Below, piece after piece: positions 19,507 to 21,131 of a DNA stretch of 21,131 bases. Both the position numbers and the translations under genes were made by a program. The notes beneath the pieces are model-generated. The model was not told where the DNA came from and did no database searches. It worked only from the letters and a program-made list of their open reading frames with translations. Source of the DNA: a virus; the IMG/VR virus record IMGVR_UViG_3300015371_000217, positions 1 through 21,131 of that record. One strand, given 5' to 3'. Position 1 is the stretch's first letter. Every line of letters begins with the position of its first letter.

Positions 19507-21131
19507 ATGGCCCAGTTCGGTTCCCGTGGCTCAAGCGTAGGTCCAAACAGCTTTGTAGCTGCGCCTCAGTGGCAACAGGTCTGGCAACCTAACAACGCCA
19601 CACTGCCTCCGAATTATGGGCGGATTCGAGAGCCAGTCACTGTTCCGCAAGTCTCATTCTTGGCGGACTGGGTCAGCACGACCACCCTACCTTCTCAGAT
19701 AAGCTTCTCTAGGGCTTCGGCTCGCTATTGCGTCAACTCGTCTGGGACTCTGGCGTCTGTAGCATCTAACAGCCCTCGCTTTGATTATGATCCGGTAAGC
19801 CTCGCCCTTCGTGGCATGCTTATTGAGGGTCAGCGGACTAACTCGGCTACAAGTTCGGACGACCTATCAGCCAGCTGGAGCATTAGCACTCCAACGATGG
19901 CTTTCTCGTCCGGGGTCACCGGGCCGAACGGGTCGGCAAGCCAAAAGGTTCTTGAGGTTCCAGCAGGCGGAACTAATTCTCCCCGCTGGTTCCAAGGAAT
20001 GTCTAGCGTCCCACACGTTGCGTCGGGCTATTACAAAGAAGTCTCGGGGAGCCAGAAGCGCTACGTTATCATTGCGGCAGGAGCCGGCAAGCGGGCCTGC
20101 TTCGATGTTGGGGCAGGAACTGTAACCGCGCAAGACTCAGGCGCCAATGCCACGATAACTCCAGCCGGTAATGGCTTTTACAGGTGCTCGGCCTACAACT
20201 CTGCGGGCATCGATTTCGCTGTCTATTCCCTTTCTAACAACGATTCTACTGGTGGGTTCGGTGCCGACACATACGGTCGAATTGACTATACGCTGGACGC
20301 ATCCTCCGGTATGCACATTTACGGGCAGCAAGTCGAAGTCAATACGACCGGCTTGCCTAGTTCTTACATTCCTACTACCGCCTTTGCTACGGTAACCGTT
20401 AGCGCCGATCTGCTTAGCAGCACGGACGCTGGATTGCTTGGCTATAAGGGCTGGGTAATTGAGTCGGAAGGCGAGGCCTCCGGATTTGCGGAGACACTGC
20501 TCGGCATCAATACGGCGATTGGTCTTGGCTATAATTCAAGTGATCAAGCGACCACGGCAGACGGCGGGGCGCAATCAACAGTACAGGCGAAGCTTCCCGG
20601 GGGGCATAATCGCGGCGCTCTAGCTTGGGATACAACGCCTCGGGTTAGTATTGCCTTGAATGGTAGCCAGCCCACTACGGCGGCGAATACTCCTGCCACG
20701 CCCACGGCGCTCTACTTCGGCAATACCAATAACGGGGCGAGTGGCTTTCTTAACGGCCACATTAGGTACATCGCGGGGCTATCTACCCTAGTCAACTCAG
20801 ATATGGCGGCTATCAGCCTTGCCGATGCTCCTCTTGTTACAGCTCCGCTGTCTGCGCTTAATGCCGTTTACGCCAACACCCTCGGGGCGCTAACTCAAAC
20901 CCTTACGGGCACAGTTCTAGATCAGGCTGCGGTAGCTCAGACCTTAGGGGCTCTTGGTCAAACGGCAACCGACACTGTGACGGTCTCGGCTGTTGTGGCT
21001 CAAACCCTCGGGGCGCTAACTCAGGTTGCTACCGATACGGTTCTGGCTCAGGCCACTACCACCCAGGCACTCGGGGCGCTCGGGCAGGCTGCTGCGGCTG
21101 CGGCTGTGGACAGCGCTGTTGCGGCTGAGAC
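19507..21131 (+). CDS. Large fibre protein with carbohydrate-binding-like domain (partial, runs off the window)
   Basis: The frame opens at ATG 19507 and stays open to the window end, giving at least 541 residues. Residues 95 to about 297 (LALRGMLIEGQRTNSATSSD, ASWSISTPTMAFSSGVTGPN, ASGYYKEVSGSQKRYVIIAA, GMHIYGQQVEVNTTGLPSSY) follow the 'lRG.LIE..RTN...s....W...' pattern of carbohydrate-binding jelly-roll modules common in phage spike and tail proteins. A second beta-rich domain (about 300-450, with ALYFGNTNNGASGFLNGHIR) resembles a LamG/concanavalin-type fold. From residue 456 the protein consists of 21-residue repeats. It probably recognises host polysaccharide. Its 3' end and full length cannot be seen. 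Confidence 0.8.
   Translation, partial: MAQFGSRGSSVGPNSFVAAPQWQQVWQPNNATLPPNYGRIREPVTVPQVSFLADWVSTTTLPSQISFSRASARYCVNSSGTLASVASNSPRFDYDPVSLALRGMLIEGQRTNSATSSDDLSASWSISTPTMAFSSGVTGPNGSASQKVLEVPAGGTNSPRWFQGMSSVPHVASGYYKEVSGSQKRYVIIAAGAGKRACFDVGAGTVTAQDSGANATITPAGNGFYRCSAYNSAGIDFAVYSLSNNDSTGGFGADTYGRIDYTLDASSGMHIYGQQVEVNTTGLPSSYIPTTAFATVTVSADLLSSTDAGLLGYKGWVIESEGEASGFAETLLGINTAIGLGYNSSDQATTADGGAQSTVQAKLPGGHNRGALAWDTTPRVSIALNGSQPTTAANTPATPTALYFGNTNNGASGFLNGHIRYIAGLSTLVNSDMAAISLADAPLVTAPLSALNAVYANTLGALTQTLTGTVLDQAAVAQTLGALGQTATDTVTVSAVVAQTLGALTQVATDTVLAQATTTQALGALGQAAAAAAVDSAVAAE
20872..21123 (+). repeat. Four tandem 63-nt (21-residue) coding repeats at the window edge
   Basis: Units start at 20872, 20935, 20998 and 21061. 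Their protein consensus is A-Q-T-L-G-A-L-x-Q-x-x-T-D-T-V-x-x-Q-A-x-x. The core reads NTLGALTQ, QTLGALGQ, QTLGALTQ and QALGALGQ in the four units. The DNA has diverged (ctcggggcgcta, ttaggggctctt), so selection has kept the protein pattern. Twenty-one residues equal three heptads, consistent with a coiled-coil or stacked-helix stalk. The array may continue past 21131. Confidence 0.85.

Noticed and set aside
1-21131. tRNA, rRNA, CRISPR array, integrase or attachment site
   Set aside because: No cloverleaf, regularly spaced direct-repeat array or recombinase motif was seen. The region is almost wholly occupied by structural genes.

Overview
The window is the structural (late) module of a tailed dsDNA phage or prophage. 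Almost everything reads rightward as one tightly packed operon, with stop/start overlaps of 1-60 bases at most junctions. Terminase, an HK97-fold capsid, a long tape measure gene, a major tail tube protein and the absence of a sheath gene indicate a siphovirus with a long non-contractile tail. The tail-chaperone family (GTA gp10 type), the DUF6950-like protein, the P27-type small terminase, the moderately high GC content and the TTG/GTG starts suggest an alphaproteobacterial host, possibly Rhizobiales. That host call is inference. No integrase, repressor/cro switch, lysis or replication gene is visible, so the lifestyle cannot be decided here.

Layout. 1-107: leader with an 18-nt dyad. 108-2281: a small ribbon-helix-helix-like protein, then small and large terminase. 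2208-3028: a leftward cassette of four small genes (41, 73, 55 and 97 aa) ending in an XRE-type helix-turn-helix protein that overlaps the terminase 3' end antisense. 3092-3565: a rightward HNH nuclease. 3577-5550: a prohead protease fused to the major capsid protein, followed by a hairpin. 5606-7399: a small acidic protein and then the portal, which lies downstream of the capsid and so reverses the usual order. 7335-8261: a collagen-like protein with two chitin-binding-like modules. 8258-10602: head-tail connector, head closure, a small beta-rich protein, HK97 gp10-like and DUF3168-like completion proteins. 10616-13609: tail tube, tail chaperone with a -1 frameshift extension, and tape measure. 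13609-16834: tail-tip proteins, including a NlpC/P60-like small protein and a lambda J-like hub. 16831-21131: fibre and adsorption genes, including an SGNH esterase-bearing fibre, three small unknown proteins, and a large carbohydrate-binding-like protein that runs off the window in 21-residue repeats.

How they work together. Terminase and HNH cut and package DNA through the portal into a prohead matured by the protease domain. The connector, closure and gp10/DUF3168 proteins join the head to a tail built of tube protein around the tape measure with the help of the G/GT chaperones. The tip, esterase and lectin-like proteins would recognise and trim host surface polysaccharide.

The strongest non-obvious signals are a complete -1 frameshift element (GGGAAAA, a 6-nt spacer and a perfect 11-bp stem) that creates the GT product, the protease-capsid fusion with a possible internal start, and the leftward regulatory-looking cassette inside the late operon.
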